Source: Marinimicrobium alkaliphilum
GTDB lineage: Bacteria; Pseudomonadota; Gammaproteobacteria; Pseudomonadales; Cellvibrionaceae
Direction: 5' to 3'
Length of the DNA stretch: 64,000 nt
NCBI RefSeq assembly: GCF_003259155.1
Contig: NZ_QGMQ01000004.1
Span: 62,001 to 126,000 of the forward strand
The notes beneath the pieces were generated by a model. It was not told the DNA's origin, searched no databases, and worked only from the letters and a program-made list of their open reading frames with translations. Made by a program: the position numbers and the translations under genes. This document shows positions 48,101-55,854 of the stretch, piece by piece; the stretch's first letter is position 1, and each line of letters opens with the position of its first letter.

Positions 48101-48381
48101 TGGTTGGCGTCCATCAAACCCTGCGCCATGGAGGGCGTGGTGATCTCCCGGATGATCTGATCCACCGCCTGATCGGACAACGGGTACCACTCGCCTTTAA
48201 ACTCAAACCGGCGCCGGCGCAACACCCGCTCCAGCACCGGTTTCATCACCACATCCCGCTGGCTGCCCCGAAGGGCCTGACACTCCGTGGCCGGCAAAAA
48301 CGTCCAGCCAAGGTTCATCAACGTGGCCAGGGCCGGGATGTGACTGGAATGCTGCTCATTCCCTTGAGGGGTGGTGTTCAT
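45100..48381 (-). CDS. hsdR: type I restriction enzyme R subunit
   Basis: This 1093-residue motor-nuclease has an N-terminal nuclease domain with THTRRPDVVAFVNGIPLAVVEAKRA (Asp and ExK motif). The superfamily 2 helicase core shows Walker A TTGSGKSFTMV, the DEGHRSQ box and FTGTPL. The C-terminus is helical and contacts the methylase. It translocates DNA and cuts remote from the target when the site is unmethylated. Its ATG overlaps the hsdS stop by 4 nt, and its stop overlaps the metallopeptidase ATG. Confidence 0.96.
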   Translation of the reverse strand: MNTTPQGNEQHSSHIPALATLMNLGWTFLPATECQALRGSQRDVVMKPVLERVLRRRRFEFKGEWYPLSDQAVDQIIREITTPSMAQGLMDANQAVYDSLTLGITVTEFVGGKKAQPTIHLIDWEDLDQNDFHVTEEMDVLSAQGTHTRRPDVVAFVNGIPLAVVEAKRAASGNPNKNMVEEGISQNLRNQKNDEIPYLYAFAQLLFSISLTDGRYGTTHTPAKFWSKWTDEEFDDQTIQDIKNRRLSASDKHALFQGKPPKIRSYFEQLWSKTVLPTEQDRLLVGLLDRNRFLEFLRLFILFDRKVGKIAARYPQAFGIKALLERISGFKPTGERRGGVLWHTTGSGKSFTMVYLCRALLLSDALKNCRILVVTDRVDLEKQLSRTFLTGGAFGSDIAGKKSGDALAKTRSGKQLAERIGHGNERIIFTIINKFASAAKQPECYNPSNNIIVIVDEGHRSQGGENHQRMRQALPNASFIAFTGTPLLKNEKSETAEKFGAIIHAYTMKRAVEDGTITPLLYEERKPLLEVNQKAVDTWFEKVTASLSDSQKGDLKRKYTNQGQIYTAEDRIRLNAFDISVHFSENYKKAGLELKGQLATDSKLSAIRYKQSLDSLGLVTSAIVISPPDTREGHTDADESNLPLVQEWWKKNVSGDPQDYEKAIIEDFGSDGPPDILIVVDKLLTGFDEPRNAVLYIDKQLKGHNLIQAIARVNRLHPEKPFGYLIDYRGILKELDTAIKDYQDFENQTQGGFAIEDIEGLYANVDTEYKKLPALHDKLWRFFNHIDNKLDQESYRQVFMPKYEADPDGEEVDTRQALREDFYEAVTEFGMCLKTALSTQSFFEDKAFTEEDIRRYKRDLKWFSDLRKTVRLDAQETVDYSSYEGQIRDLIDRYVTGVDVEKGEEPVVIESIGETHPDYWSDDKARNETDKIKTRTKKTIEEKLGDDPYAKKVFSALLKEAIEKAEAMFDYKAQFRLFSDLEKMVEDRDVPDLPVSTFRGNKHAQAYYGAFKLVLGEDFAALEAEQDDRLIEEAFEIDQVVSRAVAENSLNPIGIEQDVRKNLLPRLFALVGLDKAKEVLDEVVQILRNRGAR

Positions 48382-49598
48382 GCGGCCTCCGTTTCCACGT
48401 TCACCCGACGCTTGCCGGTCAGGAGTTGTTGCATAAGGGCTTTCTTTTCTTTTCGTAAGCAGTTGAGCCGACGTGATAATGCCTCAATTTCAGCAGAGGA
48501 TGAATAAAGCACGTCCGCAACCCTTTCTTGCTCTTCAATGCAAGGAACGGGAACGGTTGTGCTTAGGAACTCTGATGGTTTGATGTTAAGCAATCCATTA
48601 TTTCTAACGCCTGTATTTACTAAAGATCCAAGCTGGGGCTTTAGATAGTCCGCTTCGAATAGGTATTTGAAGTATCTGTGGCTCATCCCAGCATTTAGTT
48701 TGAAGCAAACATATACGTGTGGAACCAAACCTCTATCGAACTGCTCCAGATCAAAGACGCAACCAAACTCATAAGTTTTCGAGTTTCCCTTGTTGTAGGC
48801 AAACTCACCTCTTTCTAGCAGGATATAATTTTTGACACTTTCTCCTGCCATATATCGACTGTACTTATCTTCTTGCTTCACGAATCCGCTTCGTGAGGAT
48901 ATTGTGAGAATTGGGTGTTTCCCTCCATCTGTCTTTCGCTGAATGCGCGAGGAAATCTGGGATATTTTCTTTACTTCCCAGTTATCGCTAAAGGGCTCGC
49001 CATCACAACTCAGCAACCGCTTCTTCCCGGTCAGTAGCTGCTGCATCAACCCTTTTTTCCGCTGCTGGCTGTTCTTAAGCAGGCGCTCGGTGGCGGTGAT
49101 GGCCTGATCCCAGGTGGAGAGGATTTGGGCGATCCTTTTCTGCTCTAAAACTGGAGGAGCTAAAACCTTAAAGCCTCCTATTGCCCTCGTGTCGAGAAAA
49201 GGCTGGGCGTTCCCCGTGAAAAGCGCGTGTTGCTGTCGAATTATGGTATCCGAACATAGGAAATAGTATAGGTACCCCGAACAACTCGTAGTTTTAGGGC
49301 GAATTCGAGGAGCATTGTATGAGAACGGTAAACCAGAATATTCATCTGGAACCCTAAATATGATTCCCGCAGTAGCACCCGTTCCAGCAATCAAGATATC
49401 ATCCTTTCTTAAAATGAATCGGTCGATAGCTGAAGTATGGAGAACGTACTTTTTGGAGTCCCCTAAAAAGTCTGAAATGCGAATCAATCGAATTCCGTCG
49501 TCTGGAGCTTCGACATAGGTTAAATACTGTGAACCGGCGCCCCTTTTGATATCAGCCAACTCGCTTAGCTGAGTTATAATCCAGCCCTCAGGCACCAT
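48378..49598 (-). CDS. hsdS: type I restriction enzyme S (specificity) subunit
   Basis: This 406-residue protein has two target-recognition domains (about 1-160 and 210-350). Each is followed by a helical conserved region: one ends SQQRKKGLMQQLLTGKKRL and the other LRKEKKALMQQLLTGKRRV, an internal repeat typical of HsdS. It determines the bipartite DNA site methylated and cut. Target-recognition domains change quickly between strains, so the recognised sequence cannot be read from this sequence. The start overlaps the end of hsdM by 11 nt. Confidence 0.95.
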   Translation of the reverse strand: MVPEGWIITQLSELADIKRGAGSQYLTYVEAPDDGIRLIRISDFLGDSKKYVLHTSAIDRFILRKDDILIAGTGATAGIIFRVPDEYSGLPFSYNAPRIRPKTTSCSGYLYYFLCSDTIIRQQHALFTGNAQPFLDTRAIGGFKVLAPPVLEQKRIAQILSTWDQAITATERLLKNSQQRKKGLMQQLLTGKKRLLSCDGEPFSDNWEVKKISQISSRIQRKTDGGKHPILTISSRSGFVKQEDKYSRYMAGESVKNYILLERGEFAYNKGNSKTYEFGCVFDLEQFDRGLVPHVYVCFKLNAGMSHRYFKYLFEADYLKPQLGSLVNTGVRNNGLLNIKPSEFLSTTVPVPCIEEQERVADVLYSSSAEIEALSRRLNCLRKEKKALMQQLLTGKRRVNVETEAA

Positions 49599-51105
49599 AA
49601 CCCAGCTCCTTCAAATAGCTTTCCATTTGTTCGTTCAATTTCGCAATCTCGGCTTCAATCTCCTTCCGCTCCGCTTGCACGGCCACCAGGTCGATTTCCT
49701 CTTCTTCCTCAAAGGTGTCCACGTAGCGGGGAATGTTGAGGTTGAAATCGTTCTCCTGGATTTCTTCAAAGTTGGCCAAGTAGGCGTACTTGTCCGAACC
49801 TTGCCGCTGTCTGTAGGTGTCGACCACCTTGGCGATGTTCTCATCGGAAAACTGGTTCTGGTTTTTGCCGGCCTTGAACTCGCGGCTGGCGTCAATGAAC
49901 AGCACCATGTTGTCAGTTTTGTCCTTGCGGAATATTAAAATCGCGGCCGGAATGCCGGTGCCGTAAAACAGTTTTTCCGGCAGGCCAATAACGGCATCCA
50001 GCAGATTTTCCTCAATCAGCTTTTTGCGGATTTTGCCCTCGCTGGAGCCCCGAAACAGAACCCCGTGGGGCACCACCACCGCCATGCGCCCGGTCTTCGG
50101 TTTCATCGTTTCAATCATGTGCAGGATAAAGGCGTAGTCACCCTTGGTCTTGGGCGGTAACCCGCGCCGGAAGCGGGCGTACGGATCGCTCTCAGCTCCC
50201 TCGACGCCCCACTTTTCCAACGAGAACGGCGGGTTGGCCACCACAATGTCGAAGTGCTTCAGGCCGCCGTTTTCGTTTAGCAGCTTGGGATTGCGGATGG
50301 TGTCGCCCCACTCCAACTTGTGATTGTCGACGCCGTGCAGAAACATGTTCATTTTTGCCAAGGCCCAGGTGCTACCGATGGCTTCCTGACCGAACAAGGC
50401 AAAGTTCTTGGAGCCGCCATTGCCCTTGCGAATCTGGTTGGCGCATTTGAGCAACAAGGAGGCGGAACCGCAGGCTGGGTCGCAGATTTCGTCGCCCTCC
50501 CTCGGGTCGACGATCTCGGCCATCAACTCGGACACTTCTGGCGGAGTATAGAATTCACCGGCCTTCTTGCCGGACGTGGCCGCGAAGTTCTTGATCAGGT
50601 ATTCGTAGGCATTTCCGATCACGTCCAGCTTGCCGATCCGACTCGGGCATAAGTTCAGCTCCGGGCGGGCGAAGTCTTCCAGAATGTGGCGCAGGATGTC
50701 ATTTTTTTGCTTCTCGTCACCGAGCTTGTTGGAGTTGAAGCTGATGTCCTGGAAGACATCGGCCAGCTTGGCTATGTTGGCCTCTTCAATGGCGTGCAGC
50801 GCCTTGTCGATGCGCTCGCCATTGCCGGGCTCGTGGCGCTGGTCGTGCAGTGCATAGAAGCCTGCCTCGCGAGGCAACACAAAGCGCTCGTTCTTCATCA
50901 GCTCTTCAATCAACTCGGGAGTGTCGCCATGCTCGGCCGCATAGGTGTCGTAGTGGTCCTGCCATACGTCCGACAGGTACTTCACGAACAACATGGTCAG
51001 CACATAGTCCTTGTAGATGCTGGGGTCTACGGTGCCCCGAAAGGTGTCGCAAGCGTTCCAGACCGCCTTGTTGATCTGTTCCTGCTTGATGGCATCGTTA
51101 CTCAT
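49588..51105 (-). CDS. hsdM: type I restriction enzyme M (methyltransferase) subunit
   Basis: This 505-residue N6-adenine methyltransferase has the AdoMet motif DPACGSASLL (209-218; the usual GSG is GSA here) and the catalytic NPPF (291-294). An N-terminal helical domain (1-160) contacts HsdS. The segment KAGEFYTPPEVSELMAEIV precedes motif I, as in the family. It is the first gene of the hsdM-hsdS-hsdR-ygjP unit. The upstream 230 nt (51106-51335) has no gene. Confidence 0.96.
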   Translation of the reverse strand: MSNDAIKQEQINKAVWNACDTFRGTVDPSIYKDYVLTMLFVKYLSDVWQDHYDTYAAEHGDTPELIEELMKNERFVLPREAGFYALHDQRHEPGNGERIDKALHAIEEANIAKLADVFQDISFNSNKLGDEKQKNDILRHILEDFARPELNLCPSRIGKLDVIGNAYEYLIKNFAATSGKKAGEFYTPPEVSELMAEIVDPREGDEICDPACGSASLLLKCANQIRKGNGGSKNFALFGQEAIGSTWALAKMNMFLHGVDNHKLEWGDTIRNPKLLNENGGLKHFDIVVANPPFSLEKWGVEGAESDPYARFRRGLPPKTKGDYAFILHMIETMKPKTGRMAVVVPHGVLFRGSSEGKIRKKLIEENLLDAVIGLPEKLFYGTGIPAAILIFRKDKTDNMVLFIDASREFKAGKNQNQFSDENIAKVVDTYRQRQGSDKYAYLANFEEIQENDFNLNIPRYVDTFEEEEEIDLVAVQAERKEIEAEIAKLNEQMESYLKELGYGA

Positions 51106-51335
51106 AGTGTTGAATTCCCGGTTTTTATGTCTGGGCGTAGTATTTGCCGGCCAACCGCATTGATCATGCGCTGTTGGTCCTGGTAACGCCGGATTGGTGC
51201 TCGTAGGAAGGTTCAGGTCTGTTTTAAATTCGTTTCGTAGATCGTTGATATTACAGGCTAAATCAAGCTTTTATCAAGATTTTTGCGCCACTTAGGGCGC
51301 CATTATCGCACGGCTGCCCTACCCTGTGGGCTCTG

Positions 51336-51785
51336 TTACCCACAGCACCGCTTGAACTTACGCCCACTGCCGCACAGGCAGATGTCGTTTCGCTCCGGCT
51401 TTACGCTTTCATCCCGGGTCTTGCCGCTGACATAGAACCAGCGCGCCGACTCGCGCAGAAAGTCCGAGTGTTCTTCCAGGAAACGCCATTGAGACCCTGC
51501 ACGGTAATAGGCTTTGAAGTGAACGCGGCCCTGGTCTCCGCTGGCGTCGCTGGCCAACACCTCCAAACCCACCCAATCCGGGCTGTCAGCCAAATCCAGG
51601 CTCTTGGGCCGGGTTGAGGAATGCCAGGTCGCCATCAGGTAATCCGCCCGGCCCTGCACAAAGGCGCTAAACCGTGAGCGCATCAGCGCCTCGGGTGTGA
51701 GCGCAGGCTCTCCGGCATGGTATGGGCCGCAGCAGCGGTCGTAGGCCTGCTGGCTGCCACAGGGACAAACCTGGGTGTCACTCAT
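51336..51785 (-). CDS. YchJ-family SEC-C motif protein
   Basis: This 149-residue protein has an N-terminal CPCGSQQAYDRCCGPYH zinc module and a C-terminal LCGSGRKFKRCCG module, flanking an NTF2-like domain (MRSRFSAFVQGRADYLMATWHSS). This is the YchJ/UPF0225 layout; SEC-C motifs bind zinc, but the cellular role is unknown. The start MSDTQVCPCGS matches the family. An ATG 33 nt upstream overlaps the acetyltransferase stop (ATGA) and is a possible coupled start adding eleven residues. Confidence 0.88.
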   Translation of the reverse strand: MSDTQVCPCGSQQAYDRCCGPYHAGEPALTPEALMRSRFSAFVQGRADYLMATWHSSTRPKSLDLADSPDWVGLEVLASDASGDQGRVHFKAYYRAGSQWRFLEEHSDFLRESARWFYVSGKTRDESVKPERNDICLCGSGRKFKRCCG

Positions 51786-51814
51786 GAGATCACTTACGTC
51801 ACTATCGACCGGTG

Positions 51815-52093
51815 TCATTGGCGCAAAAACTTCGCCGCATAGGAGCAGCTGGCTTTCATTGGGTAGTCTCGACTTTCAGCCCAAGAGATACCCTGGCGAA
51901 CCAGCTTTTCAGCCAGTCCTTTATTGCGGTATTCGGGAGGCACATAGGTGCGGGTAAAGTCAACGACGGTCTGGTCCGGCTCGCGTGATTGGCCGGTGCT
52001 GAGGGTGTAATTCAGCTCTGCGGGGGTATCGCCGTCGAGTGGAATGATGAAGCGCTTATTTTCCGGCTCGTGGATAACGGTGTCTGTGCTCAT
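51815..52093 (-). CDS. small GNAT-fold N-acetyltransferase (NATD1/YidJ-like)
   Basis: This 92-residue protein has ELNYTLSTGQ, the VDFTRTYVPPEYRNKGLAEKLVRQGISWAESR segment with the acetyl-CoA-binding GLAEKL turn, and a C-terminal CSYAAKFL. It is a minimal GNAT domain of the small NATD1-like family. Substrates are unknown. It overlaps or abuts the YchJ gene in one operon. The upstream 133 nt hold no gene. Confidence 0.85.
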   Translation of the reverse strand: MSTDTVIHEPENKRFIIPLDGDTPAELNYTLSTGQSREPDQTVVDFTRTYVPPEYRNKGLAEKLVRQGISWAESRDYPMKASCSYAAKFLRQ

Positions 52094-52226
52094 ATCGGCC
52101 TCCTATTTTGTCTATATTGCCTGAAGATGAAGCTTGCTCCTACTGACCTCTAGGCTCTCATCCCAGTTAAGGGTTTTGAGGGTCATACAATCGTTTTCCT
52201 CGATCAGACTGACCTTTTGGCGAGCA

Positions 52227-52619
52227 TTAACCACTTTTGTCAGTACCTGTCTCCGATTGACTGCCAAGAGCTTCACGGCGCATAAAGGCCCAGTCAATCA
52301 GCGCCTCCACTGAGGGACCGAGCGCTATCCCCATCTCGGTCAAGGTGTACTCCACCTTTGGGGGCACTTGCGGATAAACCATCCGTGTGACAATGCCATC
52401 CTTCTCCAACTGTCGGAGCTGCTGGATCAGCATCTTCTGGTTCACCCCCTCAATACGTCGTTCCAGCTCGGAAAACCGCAAAGGCGATTTGGCCGCAAAC
52501 AGCTGAATGATGATGACGATTTTCCACTTGCCCTCAAGCACTCTCAAAGCTTCGCTGGTCGCAGAAGCCCAGACGAGCTGCTGTTCAGGGTCCTCGCAGC
52601 GCCAGTCTCGATCGGCCAT
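52227..52619 (-). CDS. HxlR-family transcriptional regulator
   Basis: This 130-residue winged-helix protein has RVLEGKWKIVIIIQLFAAKSPLRFSELERRIEGVNQKMLIQQLRQLEKDGIVTRMVYPQVPPKVEYTLTEMG, the complete HxlR signature. Many HxlR proteins sense electrophiles through a conserved Cys near the N-terminus; here one Cys lies in DWRCEDPEQ, a possible sensor. It is divergent from the NADP-oxidoreductase gene across 100 nt, so it probably controls that pair. Confidence 0.88.
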   Translation of the reverse strand: MADRDWRCEDPEQQLVWASATSEALRVLEGKWKIVIIIQLFAAKSPLRFSELERRIEGVNQKMLIQQLRQLEKDGIVTRMVYPQVPPKVEYTLTEMGIALGPSVEALIDWAFMRREALGSQSETGTDKSG

Positions 52620-52719
52620 GCTTACCTCCCGGTGGGTATTGCACTTTTTGGTAGGTTCTTGTCATTACGTCTGTTTATCTCTATTTTGATCGAAAGCAAC
52701 GGCGGAGGCTAGTACAGAA

Positions 52720-53466
52720 ATGAAAATTGGCGTAATGGGTATCGGTAATATCGGCGGCACGCTTGCCCGCAAGCTAAGCGCGGCGGGGCATCAGGTTCGG
52801 GTCGCAAACTCCAGGGGAGCTGAGAGCGTTCGGCCATTCGCCGACGAAATCGGTGCTGAGGCTGTCGACACGCGCGGCGCAGTCGAGGGAGTGGAGCTGG
52901 TTATCCTGGCGATCCCGCTCTCTGCGATTGCCAAGCTCCCCAAATCGCTCTTCGAAAGCATCCGAAAAACGGTTCCGGTGGTTAGCACAAGCAACTACTA
53001 CCCCGAGCTGGGAGATCCACGCATTCCCGAGATGGATGCGGGGCAGGTAGAGAGCCTATGGGTCTCGCAACAGCTGGGTCTTCCCGTGATCAAAGCCTTC
53101 AATAACATTCTTGCCTATTCCCTGGCCGAGCTGGGCCATCCCCACGGGGCGGAAGACCGACTTGCGGTTGCGGTGGCCGGAGACGATGTTGAGCAGAAAC
53201 GCACGGTCATGGGACTCGTGGACGAGATCGGCTTTGACCCGGTGGATGGCGGCACTCTGGAGGAGTCGTGGCGACAACAGCCCTCAACGCCCTCGTACTG
53301 CTGCGATTGGGATGCCGAGACAATGCGCAAAGCGCTGGCCGCTGCCGTGGAAGGCGAGGCACCCCGAAAGCGCGCTCAATTGCCTGAACAATTTGGGTCG
53401 CTCGGTGCGAGCCCGACCCACAATGACATCGTCGCGCTCAATCGCTCCCTGAACTGGCCTGACTGA
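52720..53466 (+). CDS. NADP-binding oxidoreductase, F420-reductase-like
   Basis: This 248-residue protein begins MKIGVMGIGNIGGTLARKLSAAGHQVRVANSRG, a Rossmann motif (GxGNxGG) of the coenzyme F420-dependent NADP oxidoreductase family, with VELVILAIPLSAIAKLP and YYPELGDPR following. Most bacterial members lack F420 and probably act on NADP(H)-linked substrates. GGAGG lies about 12 nt before ATG. It is divergent from hxlR and 29 nt ahead of an MDR reductase, a typical electrophile-response pair. Confidence 0.85.
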   Translation: MKIGVMGIGNIGGTLARKLSAAGHQVRVANSRGAESVRPFADEIGAEAVDTRGAVEGVELVILAIPLSAIAKLPKSLFESIRKTVPVVSTSNYYPELGDPRIPEMDAGQVESLWVSQQLGLPVIKAFNNILAYSLAELGHPHGAEDRLAVAVAGDDVEQKRTVMGLVDEIGFDPVDGGTLEESWRQQPSTPSYCCDWDAETMRKALAAAVEGEAPRKRAQLPEQFGSLGASPTHNDIVALNRSLNWPD

Positions 53467-53495
53467 TCTGATTATTCCACGAAAGGAGAAGAGAA

Positions 53496-54509
53496 ATGAA
53501 AGCTGTAAGACGGACTGCCGGCGACAAGCCGGACCTGGAACTATACGACGAATCGACACCTTCACCCGGGGACCATGATGTGCTGGTTCGGGTTCACGCC
53601 GCCTCCCTGAACTTTCGCGATCAGGTGATATTGGATGGCCAATACGGTGGGCCAACTCAAGAAAACGGTATCCCTTTATCGGATGGCGCGGGAGAGGTTG
53701 TTGCGGTTGGCAAGCGCGTAACCCGCACCCAAGTCGGCGATCGGGTTTCGGCAAGCTGCAACCCGTTCTGGATCGGCGGGCCGATGCTGGCGGAATACCA
53801 TTTGAACAGCTTTGGCATATCAGCCGACGGCTGGCTGGGTGAGTCTATCCTCGTGCACGAAAACGCCATCGTGCATCTGCCCGACTACCTATCGTACATA
53901 GAAGCGGCATCCTTGCCTTGCGCCGCGGTTACGGCCTGGACAGGCCTCAATTTGTCGTCGCCCCTTCAGCCTGGTCAAACGGTGCTGGTCCAGGGTACAG
54001 GCGGTGTCGCCCTGTTCTCTCTCCAGGTGGCGCGAATGTTTGGTGCTCGCGTCCTGGCCATCACCTCGACCGACGAAAAGGCCGAAACACTGAAAGCGCT
54101 GGGCGCAGAATCCGTGGTCAACTACCGCACCTTCCCGGACTGGGAACGCGAGATCCTCGAGCTGACCAATGGCAAAGGCGTTGACAAGGTGATCGATATC
54201 GCGGGGGAGAAAACCATCGTCAAATCAGCGGCATCCTGCCGAATTGGAGGGGAGATTGCGCAGGTCGGATTCACCAGCGGCGTCGGTGGTGGCTTGCCAC
54301 CGATCGACATACTCGCACGCTCTCTGCGAGTTGCTGGCACGGCCATTGGCCCGCGGACGAATTTCGAAGCGCTGCTCGCCGCCATGGCCCAACATGAAAT
54401 GAAACCGGTCATTGATCGGGTCTATCCGTTCGCGGAATACCGCGATGCCTACCAGCGTCTTGCCAGCGGGAATCATGTCGGCAAGGTCGTCATCGACGTG
54501 GCACATTAG
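53496..54509 (+). CDS. MDR-superfamily NAD(P)-dependent alcohol dehydrogenase/quinone oxidoreductase
   Basis: This 337-residue protein of the medium-chain dehydrogenase/reductase family has LVRVHAASLNFRDQVILDGQYG, AGEVVAVGKRVTRTQVGDRV, and a nucleotide-binding motif VLVQGTGGVALFSLQVARMFGARVLA. No zinc-ligand set is seen, which fits a zinc-free quinone/enoyl-type reductase. AAAGGAG lies 8 nt before ATG. It likely shares the HxlR-controlled transcript with the gene upstream. It converges on fabF. Confidence 0.86.
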   Translation: MKAVRRTAGDKPDLELYDESTPSPGDHDVLVRVHAASLNFRDQVILDGQYGGPTQENGIPLSDGAGEVVAVGKRVTRTQVGDRVSASCNPFWIGGPMLAEYHLNSFGISADGWLGESILVHENAIVHLPDYLSYIEAASLPCAAVTAWTGLNLSSPLQPGQTVLVQGTGGVALFSLQVARMFGARVLAITSTDEKAETLKALGAESVVNYRTFPDWEREILELTNGKGVDKVIDIAGEKTIVKSAASCRIGGEIAQVGFTSGVGGGLPPIDILARSLRVAGTAIGPRTNFEALLAAMAQHEMKPVIDRVYPFAEYRDAYQRLASGNHVGKVVIDVAH

Positions 54510-54543
54510 CCCCAGGACTCTCCAGCTCGGATAGCGCCCTCCC

Positions 54544-54565
54544 CCGGCGTCAACGCCAACGCCGG
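54544..54565. terminator. GC-rich hairpin between converging genes
   Basis: CCGGCGT/ACGCCGG gives a 7-bp stem with an 8-nt loop, overlapping the last codons of fabF, between the MDR gene and fabF. No T-run follows on either strand, so it would be a weak or factor-dependent stop. Confidence 0.3.
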
Positions 54566-55809
54566 AAAATGACGCTGGCGTTGACGCCACCAAAGCCGAA
54601 GCCATTGGATATGGCGTGTTCCATCGAGAGTGGACGTGATGTACCTCGCACTAAATCAAGCCCTTCGCTAGCGGGATCCGGATTCTCCAGATTGAGTGTG
54701 GGTGGTGCAATCTGGTCACGGAGCGCCAGGATCGTCAGAATCGCCTCCAGGCCCCCGGCCGCCCCGAGCAAATGCCCGGTGGCCGACTTGGTCGCACTTA
54801 CGGCCACCCTGTCGCCGAAGGTGGCCTTGATGGCCGCAAGCTCTCCCCTATCCCCTAAGGGTGTGGAGGTAGCGTGGGCATTGAGATGCTGAATATCAAC
54901 GGGACTCAATTTTGCCTGCGCCAGCGCGTTTGACATCGCTCGCCGGGCACCACTGCCGTCCTCGGGACCTGATGTTATATGGTAGGCGTCAGCCGTCGTC
55001 CCGTAACCGACGATTTCAGCGATAGGCGTCGCACCGCGGGCAAGCGCATGTTCCAGTTCTTCAATAACAAGAAGTCCTGCACCCTCCCCCATGACAAATC
55101 CGTCCCGGGCGATATCAAAAGGACGAGAGGCCTGCGCCGGCGTATCGTTAAAATTCGTGGAGAGCGCGCGAGCGGCCAAGAAGCCCCCCAGACTCACTGT
55201 GTCGATGCAGGCCTCGGCTCCCCCGCAGATGGCGACATCCACCTCATCCGCTCGAATCATTCTTGCGGCATCACCAATCGCCTGGACGCTGGCGGCGCAA
55301 GCGGTTACCGGCGCCCCGATGGGCCCCTTGTAGCCATGTCGAATAGAGACATGACCCGCAGCCAGGTTGACCAAAAAGGAAGGCACGGTAAAAGGCGAAA
55401 GGCGCCGTGCGCCTCGGGTGTCCGTCGTGCGCACTGCGGCGGCAATTGCCGGAAAGCCACCCACCCCGGATGCGATCACCGTAGCGGTACGCTCCTGCTC
55501 ACGAGCGTGCTTGGGATGCCATCCTGCCTGGGTCACGGCTTCCTCCGCCGCAGCCAGTGCCAGCAGCATAAATCGATCCATCTTCCGCTGCTCCTTGACA
55601 GGCACAAAGCGATCGGCATTGAATCCGGCCTCTGGATCTTCCAGGTGATCCGGGACCACCCCGGCGATCTTTACCGCAAGATCACTCACCGTGGCCTCGG
55701 GTAATCGCCTGACACCAGACTGGCCATTCAAAAGCCGAGCCCAGTTGGGTTCTACGCCGACACCCAATGGCGAAACCAGCCCAAGACCTGTCACAACAAC
55801 TCTACGCAT
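54550..55809 (-). CDS. fabF: beta-ketoacyl-ACP synthase II
   Basis: This 419-residue KAS II begins MRRVVVTGLGLVSPLGVGVEPNW. The catalytic Cys is in APVTACAASVQAIG, and the two catalytic His are in NAHATSTPLGD and KSATGHLLGAAGG, so the triad is complete. It condenses malonyl-ACP with acyl-ACP for chain elongation. It is unusual in being the third gene after an RND adaptor and pump, 45 nt behind the pump, rather than in a fab cluster. GAGGAA precedes ATG. It is probably an extra copy whose expression follows the efflux operon. Its N-terminal RRVVVTGLGLVSPLG style is reminiscent of alphaproteobacterial FabF, a hint of transfer. Confidence 0.93.
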   Translation of the reverse strand: MRRVVVTGLGLVSPLGVGVEPNWARLLNGQSGVRRLPEATVSDLAVKIAGVVPDHLEDPEAGFNADRFVPVKEQRKMDRFMLLALAAAEEAVTQAGWHPKHAREQERTATVIASGVGGFPAIAAAVRTTDTRGARRLSPFTVPSFLVNLAAGHVSIRHGYKGPIGAPVTACAASVQAIGDAARMIRADEVDVAICGGAEACIDTVSLGGFLAARALSTNFNDTPAQASRPFDIARDGFVMGEGAGLLVIEELEHALARGATPIAEIVGYGTTADAYHITSGPEDGSGARRAMSNALAQAKLSPVDIQHLNAHATSTPLGDRGELAAIKATFGDRVAVSATKSATGHLLGAAGGLEAILTILALRDQIAPPTLNLENPDPASEGLDLVRGTSRPLSMEHAISNGFGFGGVNASVIFRRWR

Positions 55810-55854
55810 ACTTTATTCCTCGTTTCAAAATCGTGATGACCACAACGCTCATAA

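Noticed and set aside
51324-51345. CTGTGGG/CCCACAG hairpin over the ychJ stop as a terminator
   Set aside because: No T-run follows on the minus strand; evidence is too weak for a call.
52112-52297. 61-codon minus-strand frame between the acetyltransferase and hxlR
   Set aside because: It overlaps the end of hxlR in another frame and has no ribosome site or domain.
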